Assembly (NCBI GenBank): GCA_963768415.1
Contig: CAVYHX010000031.1
Coordinates: 62,001 to 126,000, forward strand
Length of the DNA: 64,000 bases
DNA from: CAVYHX01 sp963768415
GTDB lineage: Bacteria; Pseudomonadota; Gammaproteobacteria; UBA9214
Reading direction: 5' to 3'
Below the pieces are notes generated by a model. The model ran no database searches. It was not told the origin of the DNA and saw only the letters and a program-made list of their open reading frames with translations. Each line of letters opens with the position of its first letter. Position 1 is the first letter of the stretch. The position numbers and the translations under genes are program-made. Shown piece by piece: positions 9,558-18,956 of the stretch.

Positions 9558-11060
9558 TCAGTCGTTTTCACCCGGGCGTGACCGCCCGGCAATCCTGACC
9601 AGCACCAGCAGCAGCGCACACACTATCACCACCGGCCAGTTGCCCGTGCGTACATACGGTGTCGCGCCCTGGCGGGGCACAATCCTCCCCGTAACAACCG
9701 CCTCGGCAAACTGCGGACTGCGGGCCTGTATACGGCCGTCATGGGCAATGATGGCGGAGATGCCGGTATTGGTTGCGCGCAGCATGGGACGACCGGTCTC
9801 CTTTGGCGCGCATGCGCGCCATTTCCAGATGCTGATGCGGCGCCAGGGAATTTCCGAACCAGGCATCGTTGCTCACATTCACCAGCAATGCGGCTTCCGG
9901 CAGTGCCTTGATGATTTCTTCCGGAAAGGCCACTTCAAAACAGATAGAGGTTCCCACCGCGTAACCGGCGGCCTGCAGTGGCGGTTGGCGTGCAGTCACC
10001 CCGGCTGAAATCCGCATTCGGCACGGCCAGCGCATCCAGGGAGGTGCCCAGCAGAGCGCGCAGCGGCAGGTATTCACCGAATGCGACCAGGTGACGCTTG
10101 TAGTAAAAGGCCGGTTCCGCGCCCAGCGAAACCACGGCGTTGTAGTACTTCCAGGCCGACCGGTCGAGTACCGGGATGCCGGTCAGCAAGGTCGCACCGG
10201 CTGCCTGCATCTCCGACTGCAGGTGCGGAATCAGGTTGTCCTCGACCTGGTGGTAGAACGCGGGGATGGCCGTCTCGGGCCAGACAATCAGGTCGCTGTC
10301 CTGCGCCGGCGGCGGTCAGCTCCAGGTAACGCGTCAGGGTATTGACCATATTTTCCGGTGCCCACTTGTCTTCCTGGGCAATATTGCCCTGCACGAGCCG
10401 GACCTGCAGCGCGCGGTCCTACGGCTGCGTCCACTCCATGCGGCCGAACAGATAGCCGCCGCCCCAGAGCAGGGTGACGCCAAGCACACTGGCAACCACC
10501 TGCTGCCGCCGCAATGCCGCCAGCAGGGCCGCGGCCGTCAGCGCCACGGCCCAGCCGGTTCCGTACACCCCGAGCACCGGGGCATAGCCGGCCAGCAGGC
10601 TGTCGATCTGGCCGGTACCGAGATTCAGCCAGGGAAACCCGGTGAACACCCAGCCACGCAGCCATTCGGACAGCGTCCAGCCGGCGGGAAAGACCAGGAC
10701 CAGCACCGCCCAGGTATCCGCAGCGAAGGCCTTGCGCACAACATAGCCGAGCAGCGCCGGAAACAGCGCCAGGACAAGCACAAACAGGATGGTCACCAGT
10801 AACGCCGGCAGCACCGCCACATGGCCATAGACCTGAACGCTGACGTAGACCCAGGAAACACCGGCTCCGAAGAACCCAAGGCCGAACAGTGCGCCGTGCA
10901 GGAATGCCTGGCGCGGTGTGTCATTCAGCCACTGGTTGAAGAGTATGGCCAGCGCAAGAAAAACCACCGGGTACCAGCCGAAGGGCGCAAAGGCAGCGAC
11001 GGACAGGACACCGGCGAGCAGTACAGCGAGCCCGCCGAGGCGGTCAGTCAGGCCGTTCAC
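9558..11060 (-). CDS. lnt: Apolipoprotein N-acyltransferase Lnt (one stop, three frameshifts)
   Basis: Lnt N-acylates the lipoprotein N-terminal Cys in the inner membrane. The first part (about 213 aa) has several membrane helices and the family run SEWLRGWVFTGFPWLNLGTG. The frame then meets an in-frame TAG at 10419-10421 between WTQP and DRALQVRLVQGNIAQ. Further frameshifts lie near 10310 (before the catalytic-Glu motif IVWPETAIPAFY), near 10010 and near 9800. The nucleophile motif TSICFEVAFPEE and NVSNDAWFG are intact. Each shift is repaired by removing one base. Lnt is normally essential in gammaproteobacteria, so error is more likely than decay, but the nonsense codon is not explained by an indel. 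It overlaps corC by 4 bp. Confidence 0.88.
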
Positions 11061-11941
11061 GCTTCGCTGATTGGCTGTTCGTCCGGCACTGCCGCCGGTT
11101 TGGGCAACAGGGTGAGTTGCAGCATGTGTACGCGCCGGTTGTCCGCACGCAGGACCTTGAACAGGATGTTATCGATGACAGTGCGGTCTCCGCGCCTCGG
11201 CAAATGTCCGATCTGGTGTACAACCAGACCACCGATGGTATCGAATTCATCATCGGAATATTGCGTGCCGAAATACGCGTTGAAGTCCTCGATCGGCGTC
11301 AGCGCCTTTACCGTGTAATGCGCCTCGCTGTGCTTGCGGATCGTGTCTTCCTCTTCCACATCATGTTCGTCCTCGATCTCGCCGACAATCTGTTCCAGTA
11401 CGTCCTCGATTGTCACCATGCCCGCCACGCCGCCATATTCGTCGACAACGATCGCCATATGATTGCGGCTGGAACGAAATTCCTTCAGCAACACATTGAG
11501 CCGCTTGCTTTCCGGCACAAATATCGCCGGGCGCAGGATTTCACGCACGTTGAACCGGCTGCCGGCCTGTTCATAGGCATATAACAGCAGGTCCTTTGCC
11601 AGCAGGACACCCACCACCTCATCCCGACTTTCTCCGAATACCGGGAAGCGTGAATGGCCCGATTCGACGACCGTGCGCAGCAGTACCTGCGGTGAATCAT
11701 CGCGGTCCAGCATCACTACCTGGGAGCGGGGGATCATGATATCGCGCACCTGCATGTCATCGACCTGCAGCACGCCCTCGATCATGGCGAGGGCATCGGC
11801 ATCGAACAGGTTCTTGCGCTGGGCAGCACGTAACAACTCGAGGAGTTGCTCATTATCGGATGGCTCCCACAACAGCGCCTGTTTCAGCCTGGCAGACCAG
11901 GAGCGCCTTGCGGGGCCGTTGGGAGGTCGGCCTTTATTCAT
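11057..11941 (-). CDS. corC: CorC-like protein with CBS pair and CorC/HlyC domain
   Basis: The 294-aa protein matches E. coli CorC (YbeX), implicated in magnesium and cobalt efflux. Two CBS domains cover about residues 65-190, with IMIPRSQVVMLDRDDSPQVL in the first and MAIVVDEYGGVAGMVTIEDV in the second. A C-terminal CorC_HlyC domain follows. There is no membrane segment, unlike the CorB-type gene at 35219-36463. It lies in the miaB-phoH-ybeY-corC-lnt operon and its stop overlaps the lnt start (ATGA). Confidence 0.93.
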   Translation of the reverse strand: MNKGRPPNGPARRSWSARLKQALLWEPSDNEQLLELLRAAQRKNLFDADALAMIEGVLQVDDMQVRDIMIPRSQVVMLDRDDSPQVLLRTVVESGHSRFPVFGESRDEVVGVLLAKDLLLYAYEQAGSRFNVREILRPAIFVPESKRLNVLLKEFRSSRNHMAIVVDEYGGVAGMVTIEDVLEQIVGEIEDEHDVEEEDTIRKHSEAHYTVKALTPIEDFNAYFGTQYSDDEFDTIGGLVVHQIGHLPRRGDRTVIDNILFKVLRADNRRVHMLQLTLLPKPAAVPDEQPISEA

Positions 11942-12077
11942 TAAATAATATGTGGTTACAACACATCCTTGATAAACCGTATAAAATCAGGACACGCCCC
12001 TCTCCGGGCGCTGCGCAGTCACTATAGCGGTACTCAGCGGTGTTTTTCCAGCCCGGCGCATGCCTGGCAGCGCCCGC

Positions 12078-12545
12078 TTAACCTTGCGCCAGGTAGGGAT
12101 CAGCAAATCCCAGGCGGTCGAGCAACACCGTTTCCAGGGCCTCCATCCGCTGCGCGTCTCCGTCTTTTGTATGTTGATGACCCAGCAGATGCAGTACGCC
12201 GTGGATCACAATGTGCGCCCAGTGAGAGGCAAGCGGCTTGCCCTGTTTAATGGCTTCCATTGCCACAACCGGCGCACAGATGACCACATCTCCCAGCAGA
12301 TCGGATGTCACCCCGGGTATGGGTTCATATGGAAACGATAAAACATTGGTCGGTCCATCCTTGCCGCGATATTCACGGTTGAGCGCGGTCATCTCTGCCT
12401 CGTCCACGATGCGCACCACCAGCTCTGCTGCCTCCCGCTCACCCTGCAAGGCATGTGTCGCCCATTGCTGGATAAGCTCCCCGGAGGGTATTCCATCCGC
12501 AAAAACGGCAAACTGGACATCGATGCGTAGCTTTTCTGTATTCAA
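12078..12545 (-). CDS. ybeY: Endoribonuclease YbeY
   Basis: The 155-aa protein is the metal-dependent RNase involved in 16S rRNA 3' maturation and ribosome quality control. The zinc-binding motif HGVLHLLGHQH (H-x3-H-x5-H) lies near residues 114-124. The family segment ALNREYRGKDGPTNVLSFPY is also present. It is 39 bp after phoH in the conserved operon. A 136-bp gap precedes corC. Confidence 0.95.
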   Translation of the reverse strand: MNTEKLRIDVQFAVFADGIPSGELIQQWATHALQGEREAAELVVRIVDEAEMTALNREYRGKDGPTNVLSFPYEPIPGVTSDLLGDVVICAPVVAMEAIKQGKPLASHWAHIVIHGVLHLLGHQHTKDGDAQRMEALETVLLDRLGFADPYLAQG

Positions 12546-12584
12546 TATTCTGGCCTCGCGAACGTTATGGTCCCGCTTTCGCGG

Positions 12585-13580
12585 TCAACCCCGGTCTTCC
12601 CTGTCCCTGGAATTTAATTCTTCGTAGCCTTCATATGCGTTAATGATACGCTGGACCAGCGGATGCCGAACCACATCCCGCGAGACAAAGAAGGTAAAGC
12701 TGATGTCTTGCTGATTCTTGAGTACGTCGGTCACCTGGCGCAGGCCTGACTGGGCATGTTTGGGCAAGTCAATCTGCGTGATATCACCGGTCACGACGGC
12801 AGTCGACCCGAAACCAATGCGGGTCAGGAACATCTTCATCTGCTCAACAGTCGTGTTCTGTGCCTCATCCAGAATAATGAACGAATCATTCAGACTGCGA
12901 CCGCGCATAAAGGCCAGCGGCGCCACTTCGATCACATTGCGCTCGATCAGCTTGGCGACCCGGTCAATACCGAGCATTTCATAGAGTGCGTCGTACAGGG
13001 GACGCAGATAGGGATCCACCTTCTGGGTCATGTCGCCGGGCAGAAATCCAAGTCGCTCGCCCGCCTCCACCGCGGGGCGCACCAGCACCAGGCGGCTCAC
13101 CCGCTCCTGCTCCAGTGCCTGGACGGCGCAGGCCACGGCAAGGTAGGTCTTGCCGGTCCCGGCCGGACCGATACCGAAATTCAGGTCATGCCTGAGAATG
13201 TTCTGCAGATAGCGTTTCTGATTCGCCCCGCGCGGCGTGATCGTGCTGCCGGGCGTCGGTATGACAATGGTGTCACTGTCGCCGGTCGCGCTGACAGCGG
13301 ACGGGTCGGCATCCGCCTCCTGCAGATAGAGATGGATCTTTTCCGGCGTGAGCGAACCGGATTCCGTCTCCAGGTAGAGGGCTTCAAGAATCTGGCGGGC
13401 AGACGCGACACCACCGGCCTCGCCGATAATCCGGAACTGGTTACCGCGGCTGTTGATCTCTACCCCGAGACGCTGCTCGAGCTGGCGCAGGTGATTATCA
13501 AACTGGCCGCACAGTTCCGCCAGGCGCTCGTTATCTACGGGCTCCAGTAAAATATCCAGGGATTCCATCTGTGCGTTCAA
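12585..13580 (-). CDS. ybeZ: PhoH-like ATPase (YbeZ)
   Basis: The 331-aa protein has a Walker A motif GIGPAGTGKTYLAV near residues 137-150 and a Walker B motif SFIILDEAQN. An N-terminal KH-like region of about 110 residues precedes the P-loop domain. PhoH-like proteins bind ATP and work with YbeY in RNA or ribosome metabolism. It lies between miaB (6-bp gap) and ybeY. Despite the name, nothing here places it in the Pho regulon. Confidence 0.93.
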   Translation of the reverse strand: MNAQMESLDILLEPVDNERLAELCGQFDNHLRQLEQRLGVEINSRGNQFRIIGEAGGVASARQILEALYLETESGSLTPEKIHLYLQEADADPSAVSATGDSDTIVIPTPGSTITPRGANQKRYLQNILRHDLNFGIGPAGTGKTYLAVACAVQALEQERVSRLVLVRPAVEAGERLGFLPGDMTQKVDPYLRPLYDALYEMLGIDRVAKLIERNVIEVAPLAFMRGRSLNDSFIILDEAQNTTVEQMKMFLTRIGFGSTAVVTGDITQIDLPKHAQSGLRQVTDVLKNQQDISFTFFVSRDVVRHPLVQRIINAYEGYEELNSRDREDRG

Positions 13581-13586
13581 ATCAGC

Positions 13587-14954
13587 TCAGGCGACACTGA
13601 ATTCCCGGCTGGACCGGTCCGCATCCTCGGTCGAAACCAGCTCGCCGCGCAATGAGTTCGGCAAGGCCTCGGTGATACGCACAGTCACGAAACTCCCGAT
13701 CAGTGACGCGGGACCATCAAAATTGACTACGCGGTTGTTCCCGGTACGCCCGCTGACCTGGTCTGCGCGCTTGCGGGAAATCCTGTCGACCAGCACACGC
13801 TCATCTCTGCCGACCATCCCCTGACTGATCGCTGCGGCCAGTGCATTAATACGCTGTTGTAATGCCAGCAGCTGCTGCTTCTTGACAGACATGGGCACGT
13901 CATCCGGCAGACTGGCTGCCGGGGTACCGGGGCGCGGGCTGTAGATAAAACTGAATGACTGGTCGAAACCGACCGCATCAATGAGTTCCATGGTCTGCTC
14001 GAAGTCGGCATCCGTCTCACCGGGAAAGCCGATGATAAAATCCGACGACACGCTGATATCCGGGCGCGCCTGGCGCAGCCGCCGGATAATGGATTTGTAT
14101 TCCAGCGCCGTGTGATTGCGCTTCATCAGGGCCAGCACCCGGTCTGAACCGCTTTGTACCGGCAGGTGCAGATGGCCAGCCAGCTCCGGAACCTCGGCAT
14201 GGGCCTGGATCAGGCTGTCGCTCATCTCCAGCGGGTGCGAGGTGGTATAGCGGATCCGGTCGATGCCATCGATAGTAGCGATGAAGTTTATGAGCAAGGC
14301 CAGGTCGGCGAGTTCGCCGTCATGCATGACGCCGCGATAGGCGTTGACATTCTGTCCCAGCAGGGTGATTTCGCGCACGCCCTGCTCCGCCAGCGCCACC
14401 GCTTCGGCCAGGATGTCATCAAACGGCCGGCTGACTTCCTCACCGCGGGTGTAGGGCACGACACAAAAACTGCAATATTTGCTGCACCCCTCCATGATGG
14501 ATACAAATGCGGCTGGACCCTCCGCCCGTGGCGCCGGCAGGCAATCAAACTTCTCGATTTCAGGAAAACTCACATCGGTGACCGGCCCCGGTGTCCGCGC
14601 CAGTTCGTCCAGCATCTGCGGCAGGCGGTGCAGGGTCTGCGGACCGAACACCAGGTCAACGCAGGGCGCGCGTGCGCGCAGGGCATCCCCCTCCTGGCTG
14701 GCGACACACCCGCCGACGCCAATCACCAGTTCCGGGCGCGCATCCTTGATTTCCTTCCAGCGGCCCAGCTCCGAGAACACCTTCTCCTGGGCCTTGTCGC
14801 GAATGGAGCAGGTGTTCAGCAACAGCACATCGGCCTGCGCCGGATCCTGCGTGATTTCCAGCTGATGGGAAGCAGCCAGCACGTCCGCCATGCGTGCGGA
14901 ATCGTACTCGTTCATCTGGCAGCCGTGCGTCTTGATGTAGAGCTTACGTGTCAT
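13587..14954 (-). CDS. miaB: tRNA-2-methylthio-N6-dimethylallyladenosine synthase MiaB
   Basis: The 455-aa radical SAM methylthiotransferase modifies A37 of tRNAs. The N-terminal domain carries the auxiliary cluster cysteines Cys12 (KTHGCQMNEYDS), Cys49 (NTCSIRDKAQEKVFSELG) and a third in GVGGCVASQEG. The radical SAM motif CSKYCSFC (C-x3-C-x2-C) follows near residue 157. A TRAM domain ends the protein (about residues 375-440). It is the first gene of the operon leading to lnt. A 157-bp gap separates it from rnpB upstream. Confidence 0.96.
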   Translation of the reverse strand: MTRKLYIKTHGCQMNEYDSARMADVLAASHQLEITQDPAQADVLLLNTCSIRDKAQEKVFSELGRWKEIKDARPELVIGVGGCVASQEGDALRARAPCVDLVFGPQTLHRLPQMLDELARTPGPVTDVSFPEIEKFDCLPAPRAEGPAAFVSIMEGCSKYCSFCVVPYTRGEEVSRPFDDILAEAVALAEQGVREITLLGQNVNAYRGVMHDGELADLALLINFIATIDGIDRIRYTTSHPLEMSDSLIQAHAEVPELAGHLHLPVQSGSDRVLALMKRNHTALEYKSIIRRLRQARPDISVSSDFIIGFPGETDADFEQTMELIDAVGFDQSFSFIYSPRPGTPAASLPDDVPMSVKKQQLLALQQRINALAAAISQGMVGRDERVLVDRISRKRADQVSGRTGNNRVVNFDGPASLIGSFVTVRITEALPNSLRGELVSTEDADRSSREFSVA

Positions 14955-15071
14955 CTTACTTTATATGATAACGGTAACTGGCTTATTTTGCTAAAATTAC
15001 TATCCATGTCCACGGCAACTGCAGCAGCACCGGGAGGGTTGAATCGGACCACCGCAGCGGAGCAGCATGGG

Positions 15072-15098
15072 TGCATTGCCCGGGTAGCGGGCAATGCA
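15072..15098 (-). terminator. Hairpin downstream of rnpB
   Basis: A perfect 10-bp stem (TGCATTGCCC/GGGCAATGCA) with a 7-nt loop lies 14 bp beyond the rnpB 3' end. There is no U-tract on either strand, so termination is inferred only from position; it could instead be a processing or stabilising structure. Confidence 0.5.
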
Positions 15099-15111
15099 TG
15101 CGTCATGTAAT

Positions 15112-15462
15112 AAGGAGCCAGCCGGTAAGCCGGGTTCTGTCGTGGACAGTCATTCATCTGGGATGTGCGTCACCACACACCTCTTGCGACCTACCCGGGA
15201 ACGGTGCGGGCCGCACCAATGTTCCCCTATTTGGTCTTGCTCCGGGTGGGGTTTACCCTGCCACGCCTGTTACCAGGCGCGCGGTGCGCTCTTACCGCAC
15301 CATTTCACCCTTACCCGCTGTGCTAAAAAAGCAGCAACGGGCGGTATATTTTCTGTGGCACTGGCCGTTGGCTTGCGCCCCCCAGGCGTTACCTGGCACC
15401 CTGCCCTGTGGAGCCCGGACTTTCCTCCCCGCACAAGGCGAAGCGACTGTCTGGCCGACTCC
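15112..15462 (-). ncRNA. rnpB: RNase P RNA
   Basis: On the minus strand this ~350-nt segment has the universally conserved RNase P blocks: GAGGAAAGTCCGGGCTCC near the 5' end, CAGGGTGCCAGGTAACGCCT, GGGTAAGGGTGAAATGGTGC, GGTAAGAGCGCACCG, AAACCCCACCCGGAGCAAG and, at the 3' end, CCACGACAGAACCCGGCTTA. It is the catalytic RNA that matures tRNA 5' ends. The type is bacterial class A, as in gammaproteobacteria. The ends are set from the expected P1 pairing and are good to within a few bases. The P12 arm contains a run of six U residues. Confidence 0.95.
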
Positions 15463-15470
15463 AGGTTGCC

Positions 15471-15476
15471 ATTATG
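15471..15476 (-). promoter_or_regulatory. -10 element of rnpB
   Basis: CATAAT on the minus strand lies eight bases before the inferred first base of rnpB, the right place for a -10 box. No convincing -35 is visible. The rest of the 304-bp gap between rnpB and ppc (15463-15766) is otherwise plain, GC-rich on the rnpB side and AT-rich towards ppc. Confidence 0.45.
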
Positions 15477-15766
15477 AGGGAAACAGCGGCCTGACGACAC
15501 CCCGCAGGGCCCCTGTTTCCGGCTGCATGCACACAGGCGTCCGGCGCGTCTGCTCCCTGCACCCCGGACCGGCCCTGCGGCACACCGGACAAATGTTCGT
15601 GAAACAGGAAGAATACCCGGAAGGACACGAATAGTTATCAATGACTTGCTTGCTGTTTCTTGAATATACATATGGATAATGTCGCTAGCGAAATGACCGG
15701 CGAAGCGTATAATCCCACTCCTCGATCGAATGACAGGCCGCGCCATGGCGTGGCTTTTTTGTGCTA

Positions 15767-18598
15767 ATGACAAAAGACCCGTTGATTATATTCGACCAGC
15801 CCGGCGACACGGAGCAGCGCAGCCGCGTGCGCCTGTTCGGCAACCTGCTGGGGGAGATACTGCGCGAACAGGCCGGAGAACATATCCTGTTTGCGGTCGA
15901 AACCCTGCGCAAGGGCTATATCCGCCTGCGCAACACAGACAGCCCCGGCCTGCGCTCGCGCCTCGTGCAGCTGATCGAAAAACAGGAGCCCGATGATCTG
16001 ACCGATATCATCCGCGCCTTCAATCTCTATTTCAGCCTGGTGAATATTGCCGAGGAATCATTCCAGCACCAGCAACGGCGCAAACTGGTCCACAAGGACG
16101 AGCCGCTCTGGGTGGGCTCATTCAGCCGCACCCTGCAGGAGTTTTATGATGAAGGCATCGAGCCCTATCAGCTGCAGATCCTGCTGAGCCAGGCCCTCTA
16201 TCTGCCGGTCTTCACGGCACACCCCACGGAAGCCATTCGCCGCACAGTCATGCTTGCGCTGCGGCGTCTGTTCCTGACCAGCAACCAGCTCAATGACAAG
16301 CGCCTCAGTAAATTCGAGCGCGCAAGCATTCAGCAGGAATTGAAGCGCCAGATACAGGTACTCTGGAAAACGGATGAAGTACGCGTACACAAGCCCACCG
16401 TGGAGCATGAGATACGCAACGGCCTGTACTTTTTCCGCAAGAGCCTGTTCGACGCCATCCCCCAGACCTACCGCTATCTGGAAAAGGCTATCCAGCGCGT
16501 GTACGGCGGCGTCGATGGCAATGCGGCCGTTAATGTGCCAGGCGGACTGATTCGCTTCGGCTCCTGGATCGGCGGTGACCGCGACGGCAATCCGTTCGTC
16601 AAGCCCGCCACCACGGTAATGGCCCTGCGCCTGCAAATGCAGGAGGTGCTGATTGCCTACCTGGACAGGATCGGGGATCTGGGTTACCGCCTGACGCACT
16701 CGACCCGGTTGTGCAGCTTCTCGCCTTCTTTACTCGAGAGCATCGGCAATGACGAAAAACAGTATGCCGCTGCCTGGGAGGCGTTCCCCAACCGCTACAG
16801 CCACGAGCCGTATCGCCGCAAGCTGAGCATCATCCAGTATCGCCTCGAATTGGATCTTGCAGCCGTCGCTGCACGCCTGGCTGCGCCGAATACCGATCCC
16901 GCCACCCAGGTGACCGGCTATGCCACGGAGCTGGAACTGCTGCAGGACCTGCAATTGATCCGCGATTCACTGATCGCCAACGGCGATGCCCTCGTGGCTG
17001 ATGGTGAGCTCCAGGATCTGATCCGCCTGGTCGAGACCTGTGGCTTCTTTCTCATGCATCTCGACATCCGCCAGGAATCGACCCGGCATAGCGCGGCGGT
17101 AAGTGAATTGTGCCGGGTTCTGCCTGACATGCCCGATTACAGCAAACTCGACGAAGCGGCACGCCAGGATTACCTCACCCGGGCACTCACTGCACCCCCG
17201 CCCGTGATCGATCCCGACACCCTGTCAGAGGACACCCGTGAAACCCTGGAAGTCTTCGCTGTCATGCGAAGCATGCAACAGGAAGTCAGTAAGAACGCGT
17301 TTGGCAACTACGTCATCTCCATGACGCACAGTGCCAGCCACATACTCGAGGTCATGTATCTGGCCTGGATCGCGGGGCTGGCCGGCCGGCGCGCCGGTGA
17401 ATGGTTTTGCCAGACCCGCATCAGCCCCCTGTTCGAAACCATCGATGACCTCGAACATGTCGATGATGTGCTGACACAATTACTTGCCAACGAGACCTAT
17501 CGGGCATTACTGGACAAGGCCGGCAAGTGCCAGGAAATCATGCTCGGCTATTCGGATTCCTGCAAGGATGGCGGCATCATGGCATCGAACTGGAGCCTGT
17601 ACGGTGCACAGAAAAAGATCATTGCCATCGCCAACCGGTACCACATCCAGTGCCGCCTGTTTCACGGCCGCGGCGGCACCATCGGCCGCGGCGGCGGCCC
17701 GACCCATGAGGCCATCCTGTCGCAGCCACCGGGGACGGTGCACGGCCAGATCAAGTTCACCGAACAGGGTGAGGTGTTACGTTACAAGTACAGTAACGCC
17801 GAAACCGCTGCGTATGAACTGTCCATGGGCATCACCGGCCTGCTCAAGGCCAGCCGCGTCCTGATCAAGCCGCACACCGAGGACCGGCGTGACTATATGG
17901 GCATCATGGATGAACTCACCCGGCTGGGCGAGGCATGCTATCGCCAGCTGATTGACCACACCGAAGGCCTGCTCGATTATTTCTACGAGGTCACGCCAGT
18001 CGCCGAGATCGGCATGCTGAATATCGGTTCGCGGCCATCGCACCGCAAGCAGCAGGACCGGTCCAAGGACTCTATCCGTGCGATACCCTGGGTATTCGGC
18101 TGGGCACAATCCAGACACACGTTGCCCGCCTGGTACGGCCTGGGTACCGCGCTGGAGACCTGGCGCAACAACGACCCGGCGCGCCTGGCCACCCTGCAAT
18201 CCATGTATGAGGCCTGGCCATTCTTTCGCGCCCTGTTGAGCAACATCCAGATGGCACTGTTCAAGGGCGAGATGAACATTGCCCATGCCTACACCCGCCT
18301 GGCTACCGAACCCGCGGCGGCAGAACAAATCTATACCAGGATAAGGGACGAATACCGGCGCACGCTGATGCAGGTACTGCACATCACCGGGCAACGCCAG
18401 CTGATGGAAGAGAACCCGTCCCTGGGACTGTCACTGTTCCGGCGCAATCCCTACCTGGACCCGCTGAATAATATTCAGATCACCCTGCTGTCCCGTTACC
18501 GGGATACCCGCATGGATGCGGCCGAACGCGAGGCCTGGCTGCACCCGCTGCTGCGCTCCATCAATGCGATCGCCAGCGGCATGCGCAATACGGGCTGA
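15767..18598 (+). CDS. ppc: Phosphoenolpyruvate carboxylase
   Basis: The 943-aa cytoplasmic enzyme adds bicarbonate to PEP to form oxaloacetate, replenishing the TCA cycle. Catalytic motifs are VFTAHPTEAIRRTVM (active His), GSWIGGDRDGNPFV, and the glycine-rich FHGRGGTIGRGGGPTHEAIL. The family C-terminus SGMRNTG is complete. The start at 15767 (MTKDPLIIF) is preferred; an in-frame ATG two codons upstream is possible. It faces the DUF255 gene tail to tail across a repeat array. Confidence 0.97.
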   Translation: MTKDPLIIFDQPGDTEQRSRVRLFGNLLGEILREQAGEHILFAVETLRKGYIRLRNTDSPGLRSRLVQLIEKQEPDDLTDIIRAFNLYFSLVNIAEESFQHQQRRKLVHKDEPLWVGSFSRTLQEFYDEGIEPYQLQILLSQALYLPVFTAHPTEAIRRTVMLALRRLFLTSNQLNDKRLSKFERASIQQELKRQIQVLWKTDEVRVHKPTVEHEIRNGLYFFRKSLFDAIPQTYRYLEKAIQRVYGGVDGNAAVNVPGGLIRFGSWIGGDRDGNPFVKPATTVMALRLQMQEVLIAYLDRIGDLGYRLTHSTRLCSFSPSLLESIGNDEKQYAAAWEAFPNRYSHEPYRRKLSIIQYRLELDLAAVAARLAAPNTDPATQVTGYATELELLQDLQLIRDSLIANGDALVADGELQDLIRLVETCGFFLMHLDIRQESTRHSAAVSELCRVLPDMPDYSKLDEAARQDYLTRALTAPPPVIDPDTLSEDTRETLEVFAVMRSMQQEVSKNAFGNYVISMTHSASHILEVMYLAWIAGLAGRRAGEWFCQTRISPLFETIDDLEHVDDVLTQLLANETYRALLDKAGKCQEIMLGYSDSCKDGGIMASNWSLYGAQKKIIAIANRYHIQCRLFHGRGGTIGRGGGPTHEAILSQPPGTVHGQIKFTEQGEVLRYKYSNAETAAYELSMGITGLLKASRVLIKPHTEDRRDYMGIMDELTRLGEACYRQLIDHTEGLLDYFYEVTPVAEIGMLNIGSRPSHRKQQDRSKDSIRAIPWVFGWAQSRHTLPAWYGLGTALETWRNNDPARLATLQSMYEAWPFFRALLSNIQMALFKGEMNIAHAYTRLATEPAAAEQIYTRIRDEYRRTLMQVLHITGQRQLMEENPSLGLSLFRRNPYLDPLNNIQITLLSRYRDTRMDAAEREAWLHPLLRSINAIASGMRNTG

Positions 18599-18623
18599 TG
18601 CAGCCTTCTGTGGCAAGGGTGTT

Positions 18624-18890
18624 GGCCGAATGAATTCGGCCCTACAGCAGGGTCGAATTCATTTGACCACCGGTATTTCACCGTCATTGAATCAAACCTG
18701 TAGGGTCGAATTCATTCGACCAGCGGTGTTTCACCGTCTTGAATCAAACCTGCAGGGTCGAATTCATTCGACCAGCGGTATTTCACCGTCATTGAATCAA
18801 ACCTGTAGGGTCGAATTCATTCGACCAGCGGTGTTTCACCGTCATTGAATCAAACCTGTAGGGTCGAATTCATTCGACCAGCGGTGTTTC
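18624..18890. repeat. Array A of the 53-bp palindromic repeat (5 copies)
   Basis: The array opens with the palindrome GGCCGAATGAATTCGGCC and continues with five copies of a unit containing GGTCGAATTCATTCGACC. The core GGTCGAATTC begins at 18651, 18704, 18756, 18809 and 18862, so the period is 53 bp with one 52-bp step where a single A is missing. The first copy has a T-for-C change (ATTTGACC). The linker reads AGCGGTGTTTCACCGTCATT and then GAATCAAACCTGTAG. The array fills the 358-bp gap between the convergent ppc and DUF255 genes. It lacks the right-hand end sequence seen in the other two arrays. Confidence 0.95.
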
Positions 18891-18956
18891 GGCGTAATCA
18901 CCACTATTCCGAACCCGGCCCGCTCGCAATGATGGCTTAATCTTATTACAATATTT

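Noticed and set aside
12756..13550. A 264-codon frame antisense to the PhoH-like gene
   Set aside because: The coding strand shows Walker motifs and operon spacing; the antisense frame shows nothing recognisable.
18624..18890. Regular repeats as a possible CRISPR array
   Set aside because: The 53-bp units are contiguous with no unique spacers, and no cas gene is in the window.
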